Shown: positions 22,801 to 33,180 of the stretch, in pieces
How positions within the stretch are numbered: the stretch's first letter is position 1
How the letters are laid out: each line of letters opens with the position of its first letter
Notes under the pieces: model-generated
What the model was told of the DNA's origin: nothing
The model's database searches: none
The model's input: only the letters and a program-made list of their open reading frames with translations
Program-made: the position numbers and the translations under genes
From: Dendrobium chrysotoxum
Taxonomy: Eukaryota; Streptophyta; Magnoliopsida; Asparagales; Orchidaceae
Assembly (NCBI GenBank): GCA_019925795.1
Contig: CM034310.1
Location: 24,386,764 to 24,450,763, forward strand
Length of the DNA: 64,000 nt
Direction of reading: 5' to 3'

Positions 22801-25268
22801 ACCCCGCTAAATGTGCCTTTGGAGTCGCTTCTGGAAAGTTTTTAGGGTTTATGGTAACCCATAGAGGAATTGAAGCCAATCCGGAGAAGATCAAGGCACT
22901 AAGGGACATGGTGCCGCCGAAGAACATCAAGGAGGTCCAAAGGCTGAATGGGAGGATTGCGGCACTATCTCGTTTCCTGGCACGTTCAGGAGACAAATAT
23001 CTGCCCTTCTTTAAGATACTTAGAGGTGCCCGCAGCTCCGGGTTTCAATGGACAGATGAATGTCAAGAAGCCTTTGAACAATTGCGAAAGTATTTGGCAT
23101 CCCCGCCACTACTTTCTAAACCAATACCAGGAGAGAGATTGTATTTGTATATGGCTGTATCTATCCAAGCCATTAGTTCGGTTCTGGTCCGAGAAGAAAA
23201 TGCTATACAACGTCCTATCTACTATGTTAGTAAGATTTTATCTGAAGTAGAGGGACGTTATCCTTTGGCAGATAAGACAGCATTGGCGTTAGTTTATTCC
23301 GCCAGAAAACTACGCCCTTATTTTCAAGCCCACTCAATTGGAGTTTACACGAATCTGCCGCTAAAAAGTATTCTGCAAAAGCCAGAAGCATCAGGCAGGC
23401 TTGTTAAGTGGTCTGTAGAACTGGGAGAATTTGATATCCACTACTTGCCTAGACCTGATATTAAATCTCAAGCGCTAGCAGATTTCGTAGTTGAATGTAC
23501 CATTCCGGTATCTGATGTACAACCGAGTGCTTCACCTTCTTCTCCATGCTGGATGTTGTACGTAGATGGAGCATCAGGGAGTTCTGGGGCTGGAGCTGGA
23601 ATTTTATTAATCTCTCCGCAGAAGGTTACCCTTGAGTACGGGCTTCGACTCAAATTCCCGGCAACCAACAACATAGCAGAATATGAGGCCCTTGTTGCTG
23701 GGTTGAGATTAGCAATTGACTGTGAAGTACAGAACCTAATAGCCCACACTGATTCCCAATTAGTCGCCTCTCAGGTGGAGGGGGATTTTGATATTCACAA
23801 CCCACAATTGGCTCAATATTGTAGCATTGTGAAGCTACTCTTGGCCCGTATAGGGGAACATCAAATCATACATATCCTCCGAGAACAAAATGCAAGAGCA
23901 GACGCTCTTTCTAAACTTGCTACATCAACAACGGGGGATATCTACAAGAGAAGATGTATCGAGGAAATCCACTTTCCAAGCATTCAGGGACCATGGGTCA
24001 TACAGTCAATTAACGAGCCAAGAGAGATGTCTTGGATCGAACCCATTTTATCTTTTCTGAAAGATGGGGTACTACCCGAAGATCCTATAGCTGCAATACG
24101 ACTTCGGAGACGAGCTGCAAATTTCACCGTTATCAGCAACGAGTTGTATAAGCGCTCCTTCATTGGGCCATACCTCAAGTGTCTCCCACCATCAGAAGCT
24201 GATTACGCGCTTCGGGAAGTTCATTCAGGAGTATGTGGAGAACATCTGGGAGGAAGAGCGCTAGCTTACAAGATCATGAGACAGGGATTCTATTGGCCTA
24301 CAATGAAACAGGATGCACTTGAATTCACACGAAAGTGTGAAAACTGTCAACTGCATTCTAACCTCACTCATACACCCGCTCTGGAGCTTGCATCCCTTCA
24401 AAGCCCCTGGCCTTTTACCCAATGGGGGATTGATATAATGGGACCCTTTCCCATAGCGACTGGACAGCGAAAATTCATTATTTTGGCTGTAGATTACTTC
24501 ACCAAATGGGTAGAGGCAGAACCTTTGGCGAAGATTACTGAAGCAAATGCCAAGCAATTTTTATGGAAAAACATAATATGCCGTTTTGGCATTCCCGTGA
24601 AAATCATCACTGATAACGGGACACAGTTCACCGGGAAGATCTTTACATCTTTTTGTAAGGATTTTCATATTCAGCTCATTCATACAGCTGTTGCCCATCC
24701 TCAGGCCAATGGGCAAACGGAGGTCACAAACCGAACAATCCTGAAAGGGCTGAAGACACGCCTAGGGAAGGCTGGGGGGCAATGGGCCGAAGAACTCCCC
24801 AATGTCCTCTGGGCTTATCGGACCACCGCTAGAACTCCTACAGGGGAAACCCCATATAACCTTTGCTTTGGTACAGAAGCAGTCATACCAGTTGATATTG
24901 GAGTTCCTAGCCACAGAGTTCAGACTTTTGACTTCAAGAGTAACGAGGAGAAGCTTAGAGCAAATTTGGATCTCCTCCCAGAAGTAAGAGATGAAGCCTC
25001 ACTCAGAACCGCTGCATACCACCAAAGAGTTGCCCGTCACTACAATCGAAGGGTGAAACCTCGCCCTATCACTATTGGGGACTTAGTACTACGAAGCATT
25101 GAAGCCGCCGGAAAAGGCCCTCAGCGAAATAAGCTCTCCCCCCTCTGGGAGGGTCCTTATTTGGTAGCAGCTATGGTCAAGCCTGGAACCTTCAAACTGA
25201 AGGATGCTGGCGGAAAAATGCTTCCTCGAACTTGGAACGTGGGCAATCTTCGCAAATATTACCAGTAG
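19824..25268 (+). CDS. gag-pol: Gypsy gag-pol polyprotein (Tat type), intact
   Basis: 1814 codons from the ATG at 19824; the frame is open upstream but runs back into the LTR and PBS, so this ATG is preferred. Domains by residue: gag about 200-355; knuckle CHFHRSRGHTTESC (C-X2-H-X4-H-X4-C) about 453; protease VDNGSS about 588; RT about 835-1010 with YVDDM about 958; degenerate first RNase H about 1080-1210; archaeal-like RNase H from YVDGASG about 1242 to ADALSKLA about 1365; integrase zinc region 1465-1508; integrase core GIDIMGPF about 1535, ITDNGTQF about 1595, NGQTEVTNR about 1630; and a C-terminal LWEGPYLV motif. No chromodomain seen. No stop or frameshift, so it may be functional. Confidence 0.95.
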   Translation: MVNRRSNRLIGASRSHSPQSRNQSINRGHQVSASFLPGGQHIAGEGTSGPSLEERIRKMEESQNEILHLLRETRQPTLAPQEEVLLPRDPPRVEAVQIEHLQAENPLPPPRRRLQSHQENELVDTASSTHPPHASQRSRLPQDLPEELAQPHITELPRNALRHELRQLVREEFPTGGIRPPLRQWDFQESSPLAEAILRHPIPFGFKLPSIESYDGTSDPYEHIDHYRTIMHIQRASDVLLCQVFPATLKGQARTWYYSLPAGTIPTFVKLAKVFVEQFVANRRITKDSSHLSGIRQSEGESLKEYFRRFSIEARQIPGLDPELLRGVFLGGLRPGPFYSALMRDTVHLYADLIHRVEAQISADEAINAHRKQFEQPTGKRKGAPEMDNPSSQRKKQGKSNLPPRPPMPRREPRQGKEYTPLNTSRANVLMAIQDQDKVKWPHPLKQNTGNQDQYCHFHRSRGHTTESCRQLKEEIERLIRQGYLRQFIGNPPTREEAHPTGGQNQSQRQPVNNRITVGEIETIAGGPLLSDQVFLTVEENLTPKKARIDHSITFNDSDLEGVKTPHQDPLVINAGIGDPCYNVKRILVDNGSSVDVLFYSTFLNMGLSREKLQPTAGPLYGFDNRPVQAEGIISLPVVLGEFPQQTTHSIQFIVVKSESAYNAIFGRPLQSIFGIIASIPHLKLKFHTPSGVGTVCGDQQIAQTCYLRQIKSRTTVTLSIEDFDLRSEDIPQRASPVEDLTTVSISEEHPSKTVQIGSLLSDDEKRNFTAFLRENQDIFAWSPADMPGIDPEVIVHSLKVNPTCKPIIQKKRNFAPDRQQAIEQEVDKLLEAGFIREVHYPTWLANVVMVRKGSGAWRMCIDYTDLNKACPKDSFPLPRIDQLVDTTSGHQMLSFMDAYSGYNQIKMNPADEEATAFQTDKGLYCYRVMPFGLRNAGATYQRLMNKVFKSLIGRTMEVYVDDMLVKSLEKTQHISDLKQCFRLLRHYNMRLNPAKCAFGVASGKFLGFMVTHRGIEANPEKIKALRDMVPPKNIKEVQRLNGRIAALSRFLARSGDKYLPFFKILRGARSSGFQWTDECQEAFEQLRKYLASPPLLSKPIPGERLYLYMAVSIQAISSVLVREENAIQRPIYYVSKILSEVEGRYPLADKTALALVYSARKLRPYFQAHSIGVYTNLPLKSILQKPEASGRLVKWSVELGEFDIHYLPRPDIKSQALADFVVECTIPVSDVQPSASPSSPCWMLYVDGASGSSGAGAGILLISPQKVTLEYGLRLKFPATNNIAEYEALVAGLRLAIDCEVQNLIAHTDSQLVASQVEGDFDIHNPQLAQYCSIVKLLLARIGEHQIIHILREQNARADALSKLATSTTGDIYKRRCIEEIHFPSIQGPWVIQSINEPREMSWIEPILSFLKDGVLPEDPIAAIRLRRRAANFTVISNELYKRSFIGPYLKCLPPSEADYALREVHSGVCGEHLGGRALAYKIMRQGFYWPTMKQDALEFTRKCENCQLHSNLTHTPALELASLQSPWPFTQWGIDIMGPFPIATGQRKFIILAVDYFTKWVEAEPLAKITEANAKQFLWKNIICRFGIPVKIITDNGTQFTGKIFTSFCKDFHIQLIHTAVAHPQANGQTEVTNRTILKGLKTRLGKAGGQWAEELPNVLWAYRTTARTPTGETPYNLCFGTEAVIPVDIGVPSHRVQTFDFKSNEEKLRANLDLLPEVRDEASLRTAAYHQRVARHYNRRVKPRPITIGDLVLRSIEAAGKGPQRNKLSPLWEGPYLVAAMVKPGTFKLKDAGGKMLPRTWNVGNLRKYYQ

Positions 25269-25983
25269 GAGTTGATACTGCTATCAGTCTATATGTTATG
25301 TTTGTCTTATATTTTATCTTCTCCTGTAGTCGTATTATAAAGTTTTTCGTACATCCCTTATGTGTTGGTTATAGAAGAACTTCTTTGTATCCTTAAGTTA
25401 TTCTAGGGAACTGTTATCTCATATTACAAAGCAATATGATATTCACTTCGTCGTGCTAATGTTTCTTCTCTCCAAACTCTTTTTCTGTGATTCGAGAAGT
25501 ACACAATCTATATTGTATCTCAATCACTGAATGATCAATCCCAAGGAGATTTGATCCGACCTCTTCCGCACAGGTTAATGTCATCAATCAAATGCTTTGA
25601 CTAACAACCTCGGATAGGTCAAGTATCCTAGGAGGATATCTTGAATATCAAAATCATTTGATGATCAATCCCAAAGGGAGTTGATCTGACCTTTTTTCGG
25701 ACATGTTTAGGGTATCGAGCAAATGCTTTCACTAATAACCCCAGATATGTCAAAATCTTTAAAGAAAAGGAATGCCTCACATTTGTTCAAGCCAAAAGAG
25801 AGCTCACTAAAGTCCAAACTGAAGTAAAGCTAAGTAAATTTCATTTGCATGTGAGAAAAGAACATCAACAACATCTTTATATATCACTGAACATCAAGTA
25901 CACCAGATAGAAACATCAACATCGAGCATACATACAATCACTAGAAAGGAATCAAAGAGATACGAAACTACATCAAAGACACC
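25269..25983. repeat. Spacer with about 125-bp imperfect tandem duplication
   Basis: Between the pol stop and the antisense gene stop. Two copies begin with ATGATCAATCCCAA (about 25530 and 25655); each holds an imperfect palindrome around GATCAATCCC...TTGATC. Since two genes converge here, this interval probably holds both transcript ends. Confidence 0.55.
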
Positions 25984-27666
25984 CTAGAGAATCTCAACAT
26001 CATCCTCGTCCTCCTCCAAGGCAAAAGCTCGCTGTAACTCACTCTCCAGCTCTTCACCACCAGAGTCCGAAGAAGCATCACTAGAAGCCTGGCTGGGAGT
26101 CAGTCCCTCGATCTCTGCTCCGGTCTTGCGATGTACTGTCCGAACACCCTTCATGAAGCCCCTGATGAAGCCATCCTCTGCGCACTCTGCCTCCAAGGCC
26201 TTCACCTCCACATCATAAATATGACTGCGAGCCTCCTGAATGTGGTCCTCAATAATGATCTTGAAAGCATAAGATTTTTTGAACTCCTCAATAACTGCTG
26301 ACGGCAACTGCTGGGCCTCCTTCTCAGACAATACACTCCGAAGCCTCTCTTCTCAGCCTCAAGGACTTGCTGAGCCTTTTCCTGCTGCTTGATCGTCGCT
26401 TGTGCCTCCACCAACTCTATATGCAGACGATCCATCCGTTCATTCTGAGAAGAGACTGAAGTGATCTTGTTCGCCAACTCAGTTCTGCACCCCTCAAGCT
26501 GATCCTCCACCACCTTCATCTCCTTCACTTTACTTTCATATTTCTTCTTGTACTCTCCCTGAAGGTATTTAACCTTCACAAACTCTTTGTTCCAATCGTT
26601 CAGAGTCTTGGTCATCTCAAGCTTGAAATCAGAATACTGAGACAAGAAAAGTATCAGAAATATATTCCTTAAGAAATGTAAAAAAAAAAAGGAGAAGAAG
26701 TGAAGGAGGACTCACCAACTCCTCAGCCCGTCGGCGACCGATGCACTGATGGTTTAACACATCCTCTGGAATATGTGACTTGGATGGAGAAGTTCGGGGA
26801 CCTTTACTAACAACTGTCAAAACTTCACCTGCCCTTTTCTTCCTCAATGCCTGCAAACCTTCCTCGCTCCCTGGACGCTTGGAGTGGTTCTTTTGGGAAA
26901 CCACTTCTGGAACTCTAGCAGACTTCTTCAACATTTGAGCATGTGATCTCCCTGCTTGAGTAGATAACCCAACCTTGAACAAGTACTCCTCATCTACATA
27001 TCTACTCAAGTAACGCACCTCGTAGTGTAGAGCATCCAGATCAGGGAGTTTGAGTATCCTCAGCAAATCTTCTGCTCCAATGTGAAGGGGGACAGGTAGC
27101 TCTTTCAACTTCCCCCACTTCTCCTGAAGACCCCAATCATTCTGCACATAAAAGAAGTTGCTGATCCAACCTTTCGAGGGGTCTCGGGTGCGGATATCCA
27201 ACCACTTGGACCTGAATGAAACACGTCCCTGCGCATCGCTAAAGAGACGCCCCATCCGAGAAAGGCACTCTGAGGAAAGTACCACTCCGCGGTCTCTGAA
27301 AAGCACGATCAGGCCCATCACAATCGACATTGCTCTGTAGGAAAATTGAGACAAGCACACCCCACAAAGCGTCAGAATGTCGATCAGTTCGGTGGAAGGA
27401 GGAAATCGTAGTCCCGCTCGCAGACTAAATTCATACACCGTCACATATCCAGGGGGGGGAAAGCAAGCACGATCAGTTCTGGCCGGCACCTTCATCACCA
27501 AATCATTAGGAAAATGAAACTTCTTCCTAAATGAGATGAAGGAATCCTCAGTGACGGTGGAAATCACATCGTCAGCCTTCGGCGCCTTCTGGACCCTCTT
27601 TGGAACTTCAGACCGTTGCACAGGATGATCTTCTGAAGGAATTTTAGAGGAGGCAGGATCACCCAT
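25984..27666 (-). pseudogene. Antisense spliced gene of the gypsy, one frameshift
   Basis: Exon 1 is 27666-26716 (317 codons from MGDPASS). Intron 26715-26637 is 79 nt with GTGAGT and CAG ends, and joins in phase 0. Exon 2 is 26636-25984, 653 nt, one base short of a whole number of codons; the frame shifts near 26340. Exon 1 has FPPPGYVTVYEFSLRAGLRF, which matches what I know of the putative gypsy-type transposon domain (Pfam Transposase_28). Exon 2 is a long coiled coil with an acidic tail ending DEDDVEIL. Antisense ORFs between pol and the 3' LTR are known in Tat elements such as maize Grande. Function unknown. Confidence 0.8.
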
Positions 27667-27682
27667 TTTTGCTCCCTTTACT

Positions 27683-27870
27683 AAAGAGGGGCGCAGATCT
27701 AAGTAGGGAAAATCACCTACGAAAAACTGCGGAAAGCCTCCAAAGTAGGAAGAAAAAGGGAGGAAGAACGAGGGGAGGAAGGGAGAAAGCCACTAACTTC
27801 TGCACAAAAAGAGGGGCGCCAAGTCAAGTAGGGAAAGTCACCTACTTAAAAAATGGCGGAAAGCCTCAGA
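27683..27870. repeat. Imperfect tandem duplication upstream of the antisense gene
   Basis: Two copies beginning AAAGAGGGGCGC (about 27683 and 27808) and including GTAGGGAAARTCACCTAC, within the 5' untranslated region of the antisense gene. Confidence 0.55.
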
Positions 27871-27939
27871 ATGCCAAAAGCTAGGAAGCCAGAGGAAGAA
27901 GGGAAGAAGGGGCGAGTTTCTACTAAGTCTTGGGGGGTC

Positions 27940-27947
27940 TATTTATA
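27940..27947 (-). promoter_or_regulatory. TATA box of the antisense gene
   Basis: Minus-strand TATAAATA about 275 bp upstream of the antisense ATG. The context, AAAACTATAAATAGACCCC on the minus strand, closely resembles the TATA context of this element's own LTR. Confidence 0.6.
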
Positions 27948-28055
27948 GTTTTCCTTAAGGGAGGGAGGATTCCAAAATTCTATTAAATTCCATGAAATTT
28001 TTCAAATTTTTCGGAATTTTTTGGGATTTTTTCGGAATTTTTCGGGCCCCATTTT

Positions 28056-28330
28056 AAAAAAAAAAATAATAATAATAATAATTTAATATTGCAAAACCGG
28101 CCGGCGGTTCCCCTAACCGCCCAGCCAAGGGGCGCGGTCAGCAGGCGCGAAGGCAGGCCAAGCGCGGGCCAGGCGCGGGCCAAGGCGGGCCGCGGGCGGG
28201 CCCCAGGCAGGCCGCGAGCAGGCCGCGGGCGGGCCCAGCGCGGGCCGAGCGCGCTCCGGCGCGATTCTGCGCCGCCGGCGGCGGCGGCGGCGGCGGCCGG
28301 CCGGTTCGGCCGGTACGGCCGCCTACCCGT
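28056..28330. repeat. (AAT)n tract and GC-rich array
   Basis: An A-run with AAT repeats (28056-28084) is followed by about 245 bp of very GC-rich sequence made of short units around GCGGGCC and CAGGC, ending in a CGG run near 28280. Frames through it are compositional artefacts. Confidence 0.65.
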
Positions 28331-28559
28331 TCCCGGGCTCCAATTTCGGGCCCGGACGGTCCAAATTCGACGTTTTTTGGGTCCCCGGACACGTTTTTCG
28401 ACGTTCCGGACTCAATTTTGGCACTTTCGGAGCTCAACGGGGCCTCTATAATCAAGTTCGAGTAAACGTGTAATTTTCGGAACGCAAATTTTTGCAATTT
28501 TGCCAAAGTAAAGAGCCGACACATATATTTTTGGACTCCTGGAGCTTTGACGTCCAAAA

Positions 28560-28572
28560 ATAGGGGGGCAAC
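28560..28572 (+). other. Polypurine tract of the gypsy
   Basis: AATAGGGGGGCAAC directly before the 3' LTR start; the GGGGGG run is in the usual place for plus-strand priming. Confidence 0.65.
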
Positions 28573-29604
28573 TGATACGTTATCAGAAAATTATCTCGAT
28601 CGGGCACGAATCTTGAGGAAAAACTCAAGTTGGAAACTTCAAAAATTAATTCGGAGACTATTTAAACTCCGATTTCAGCAAGCTTACAGTCGAACTGAGC
28701 GTCTCGGAAATACGAATCCAACAACACCAAATTCGACTCAATCCGAGCCCAAACGAGTCCAGATCAAGTGCCCGAAGTGCTGTTGGAAGCATCAAACAGC
28801 AATTTGAGTTACCAAACGGTCTCCGATTTTGACGAGCTTATACTCGAATCGAGCGGCTCGACGAGACGAATCCAACGAGCCCAAGATCGCAGAATTCTGA
28901 TATCATTAAGACCTTCAAATTCTTGATAAACGGCTCACGATCAAGGGATTCAATATCGACCGTTCGTCCGGATCACTCCTTATTTGCCCTTGATCCCTCA
29001 CATATTTACGGGCTATGCCACTCCAGAAAAACTATAAATAACCCCTCATTTCTCTTAAGAGGGGACCCAAGCCAAGAAGAGAAGGGGAGAAGAAGAAGAG
29101 AAGAGAAGCCTAGGAGGGAACAGCTCCTCCTCGACCACCGCCGGAACTCCGCCGGAATACCGCCGGAACACCGCCGGAACACCACCGAAGCACCACCAGG
29201 CGCCCGAGGGACGCCGGAGCCCTGCCCGACACGGGAGCAACGTCGGAATTCTGCCCGACGCTAGAATTCTACCCGACGTTCGAGTGACGCCGGACTTCTT
29301 TCCAAGTGACGCCGGAATTCTGTCTGACGTCCGAGTAACGTTGGAACTCTGCTTGGCCTTGTAATTGATACTCATTGTAATCTGATCGTCCTGAAGTTAA
29401 AGGACGAATCAGCCTCGTGTATTTCAAACAACACTAGTGGAATTTTTTCAACTGGGCTTGGCCCCGTGGTTTTTCCCTTTTTCAGGGCTTTCCACGTAAA
29501 AATCTTGGTGTTTCTTTCACTCTTCTGTTTGTGTGCTGGATATACGTACAACGCTGAGACTCAAATATTAAACTCTATCGCCGCGTATATTTGAGCCCGC
29601 AACA
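28573..29604 (+). repeat. 3' LTR of the Tat-type gypsy
   Basis: Same length as the 5' LTR (1032 bp). By eye about 10 substitutions and no gaps, mostly transitions. Ends CCGCAACA, followed by the target duplication ATAAT. Confidence 0.95.
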
Positions 29605-30269
29605 ATAATGATGTTGGAAAGAAACTTAGAATTATATCTTGGAAGGCCACTATAAAACCATTGAAATTGGGGTTTTGGACCTCCTTCTCTTAATAACTCA
29701 CACTTTTTGAGTAAACACAAATGGATTTGGGGGCTTTACAATTCCAACACCTATCATACTCCATGATTTCTTAATAATTATGACTCAATTTGGAGTAAAC
29801 CAAACATCAGAACCACATATTTTTGGGAATATGTTTATGAGGAAGCTAGGAAAATTCATTCTTGGTTATCCTTTATAGTAAACATGAATTGTGATATTCT
29901 TTTCTTACTTCGCCCATGGATTATTAAAAAGTCTCTTCTTGAATTCTTTGAGACCTTTGTGTTTGCTTGATTCAATTGTGAACCCAAGGCTAGAGTTAGG
30001 CATTTCATCAACAATTGCATTTGGAATTTTTCTCCTTGTTCTAGCCAAAATGACAATACGTGCCTAAAACATATTCTTGAAATTGAGATCTCTACTAACT
30101 CCTCTTATTATGATTGGCTAGTTAAATCAATTTCCTTTCATAAATCTATATTCTCATAGCTTTTTGTTATTGAGCCAAAAATTAATTAGAAGAAGTTGGT
30201 GTGGTTGGAGTGGTTTAAAGAGCGTGCAATGAAATATGCAAAACTTATTTGAAAAATTTTTATTTGGGG
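29605..30269 (+). pseudogene. LINE-1 fragment, middle part
   Basis: Resumes the LINE frame after the gypsy: GKKLRIISWKATIKPL, then KHKWIWGLYN and further broken frames reaching IFIWG before 30270. This matches the stretch after RT in plant L1 elements. Many stops and shifts. Confidence 0.65.
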
Positions 30270-31933
30270 GGATACGTCATTGAAAATTGCCATGATCGAG
30301 TGTGAATCTTAATGTGTATTTGAATTAAAACTTCAAAAATTAAATTTGGGGCCATTCAAACTCTAGAATCTATCAAATCAAAGCCTAAATGGGCCCAAAT
30401 TAAGAGTTTGAAGCATATTTAGAAGCATCAAGACATTTACTAGAAGGCCAAATGATCTCCAAATTAGGCATGCCTATAGTCGAATCAAGCGGTTAGATAA
30501 GATGAATCCAACGAGCCTAAAATTGCTTGATTCAATACCATTTAAGCATATAAATATTAAAGAAATGATTTATTATTAAGAAAATCATTAGGCCATCCGA
30601 TGGAGTGCTCTAACCACTATTGTTGGACCATTATCGTAGGACTATGGTTGTCGAACCACCATCGCTTGACTCGATCCCATCCTCTGGCCCCAATCATCTA
30701 ATTATTATCCTTCTGACCTCCATCTCCCTCTAACCACTACCCTTCGGACCTTCTTAATCCTTAGATCACTATCACACTAATATAATCCTTGGACCAGAGT
30801 CACCTGACAATGGTCCTCTAATCAGTATCGCCCGATTTCAATCCTACGACCTCAGTCACTTGACTATAGCCCTTCTGGCCTCTGTTGCCCACCCAAATAT
30901 GATTCTTTCAGCCCACATCGCTCACTGACTATGGTCCTTTGGTCTTCATTGCTCGACAATTATCCTTTAGCCTCAATTGCTCTATTACGATCATTTCAAC
31001 CTCCATCGCCAACCGACTATAATTCTTCCGACCTCTATCTCCCTCTAGCTGTGATCCTCGAACCACCCATCCCTGACTACAATCCTATGACCACTATCTT
31101 CCAATTAAGATCCTTTCGATCACTATTGTTCACTGAGTACAGTCCTTTGACCACCATTGCCAAATTCTTATCCTTATGACCTCCATCGCTCTTTGACTAT
31201 AGTCCTCCGACCACCACTCAACTATAATTCTTACACCATCATCACTCAGCAATGATCCTCTTGATCTTTTTCTCCCAATGGATGTGATTATTTCAACATT
31301 CATCACCCACCGACTACAATCCTTTTATTATTGTTGACCAATTACAATTCTCCAAGCTTTATCATCCATCGACTATGGTCCTTTGACCTTCATCTCCTGT
31401 GAACTACTATCCTCCAACCACTGTAGACCAGCTACGTGTTTTTTTACCTTCGTCACCTGCTGACTCTAGTCCATCGATCTACAACCTTCTAACTAGTGCC
31501 ACTTGGCTATTCCAATGGCAAATGACTTCATCACCTACCATTGCCAACAATGCCAATACACAAAATTACTTATAAGATTAGTGCATGTCATCAATATCAA
31601 CTCTGACTCCCAACTTCAGCATTTGGATTTATGCTCGATCTTATCACGGGGCTCTTTCAATTTTAACCAACTAATATATTATTTACAGTGTATCAATACA
31701 TTTTTTCGAGGAAGGGCTTCACTTCTAATCAAATACAAATACTAGTGAAATTATTTTACTTGGGTTAAGCCTCGTGATTTTTCCCTTTATAGGATTTTCC
31801 ACATAAGAAATCTGGTGTCCTTTACAATTCTTATACCCATCAACTCTTATATGTATGTTTGTTGGATCTTCATATAAAGTTAAGACGCTAAACTCTCTAT
31901 CTATCTACCACCCTGAAGTTCCAATACACAACA
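30270..31933 (+). repeat. Old degenerate gypsy-type LTR
   Basis: Both ends resemble the Tat-type LTR: the left end (gatacgtcattgaaaattg) matches TGATACGTTATCAGAAAATT, and the right part matches the cgtggtttttccctttt...ttccacgtaaaaatc region and ends ACACAACA. The middle (about 30590-31500) has grown into a minisatellite of about 30-bp units with a core like CCTTYGACCTCCATCGCC. No internal region adjoins it, so it is a solo LTR. Flanks no longer show a clean target duplication. Confidence 0.7.
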
Positions 31934-32890
31934 AGTGGGTTGAAATCTAAAAGATAATCATGGTCATGAGGGGCATCACCTTGGACTAGTCTTGCATTTC
32001 TTTTTTTTCCAATGCTCATAAAGAATTACTTACTTACTTATTCTTGGATACTGTACTCAGGATGAAAATTTCTTCTACTTGGGGTGCAATTTTATTCAGA
32101 CTCTCAATTGTGTTGATGATATCAACTATAAGATTACTATATGATTATTGTTGCTTTTTTTTTTTTTTCTTACAGTGCACATTAGTGCTCATTAACTATG
32201 GGTTGAGAGGAATTACAGGATTTTTTATGGCAAAACTATTGCTAGTATTTTGATCTCCAACATTCATTTGAAAAGTAGGAAATGGAAATTATTGCTAAAT
32301 AACTAGATAACATAAATTGAATCTAATTTTGAAGAGGCATTATTGGTTTGATGTAAATGAGTTTGTTGTGCTGTTGATTTTCCTGCTTATGACTTGATGC
32401 TCTCTGTTGATTTGAATTGGTTACTACTAATTGGCAATCTATCAATTTCGAGCTTATAATTTTTGTTTGTCTGCTGCTTATGATATCTCTAGTCCATCTC
32501 CACTTAACTTCTCTGTTGCCTGGACTGCCAAGGTATGCGTCATTATGCTTATCTTCGGAATTGCTTGGTATCTCTAGAAACATTTTCTTTTGCAGCAGTC
32601 GTTCGACCGGTGCTTGCCTTTTGATTATTTCCAACTGCTATTGTGATGGCACTTATAATACTCAACACATATAGATTATTTTGCCATATGGTTCCTCTTT
32701 GCACTACTATCTCTACTTATTGTAAAATTTGACTTGCACCCTTGTGCTCTACTTTTATGCCATGTTGCCAGTAAATTTTTTTGTATTAGTGCAACCATTT
32801 TTGTTCAGTTCTCACACCTTCACATTTGTAATTAAAATTTATGAATGAAAATTAGATGTGACCCTTAAATTTTTCATAAATAAATAAATT
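31934..32890 (+). pseudogene. LINE-1 fragment, C-terminus and 3' UTR
   Basis: Broken frames give the zinc-finger-like end of plant L1 ORF2. At 32198-32300 one frame reads ERNYRIFYGKTIASILIS and on to a stop, resembling the usual WLERNxRIF ending. The rest looks like a 3' UTR that closes near 32880 with AATAAATAAATTT. Confidence 0.6.
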
Positions 32891-33099
32891 TTGGATAGAC
32901 ATCGTGTAAATAATAGTAGCTCCGGCGGAACTCCACACCACCACTGCTATCCTCATGCTTCGGTGGCCTTTACGATGGTCCCAGGGGCATAACCTTAATT
33001 TACGGACATGGCGTGGGCAATTTCGGAATATTGTGCCAATTGATTGTGGCTTGCGTAACAAGAAAAATAAATCACGGATTTTGAATAAAAACGCAATCG
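32891..33099. other. Short interval before LINE-2
   Basis: No gene seen. It may hold the 5' UTR of LINE-2, but no target duplication could be found to fix the start. Confidence 0.3.
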
Positions 33100-33180
33100 A
33101 ACTTGAAACGCCGTTGTCGCTTTAATCGCATAGAAAGCGAAAGTCCACGTCAGCATGCAGCTTTTAAGTTGGAAGGAATG

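Larger units (their letters stand above)
18740..29604 (+). mobile_element. Complete Tat-type Ty3-gypsy element
   Basis: Two LTRs of 1032 bp, identical target duplication ATAAT on both sides (18735-18739 and 29605-29609), a PBS after the 5' LTR, a polypurine tract before the 3' LTR, an uninterrupted gag-pol, and an antisense gene between pol and the 3' LTR. By eye the LTRs differ at about 10 positions, roughly 1%, so the insertion is recent. The Tat assignment rests on the second, archaeal-like RNase H between the first RNase H and integrase. It is inserted in LINE-1. Confidence 0.95.

Noticed and set aside
28089..28557. Two overlapping frames of 120-139 codons rich in Ala, Arg, Gly and Pro
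   Set aside because: Produced by the GC-rich array; no domain and no related frame.
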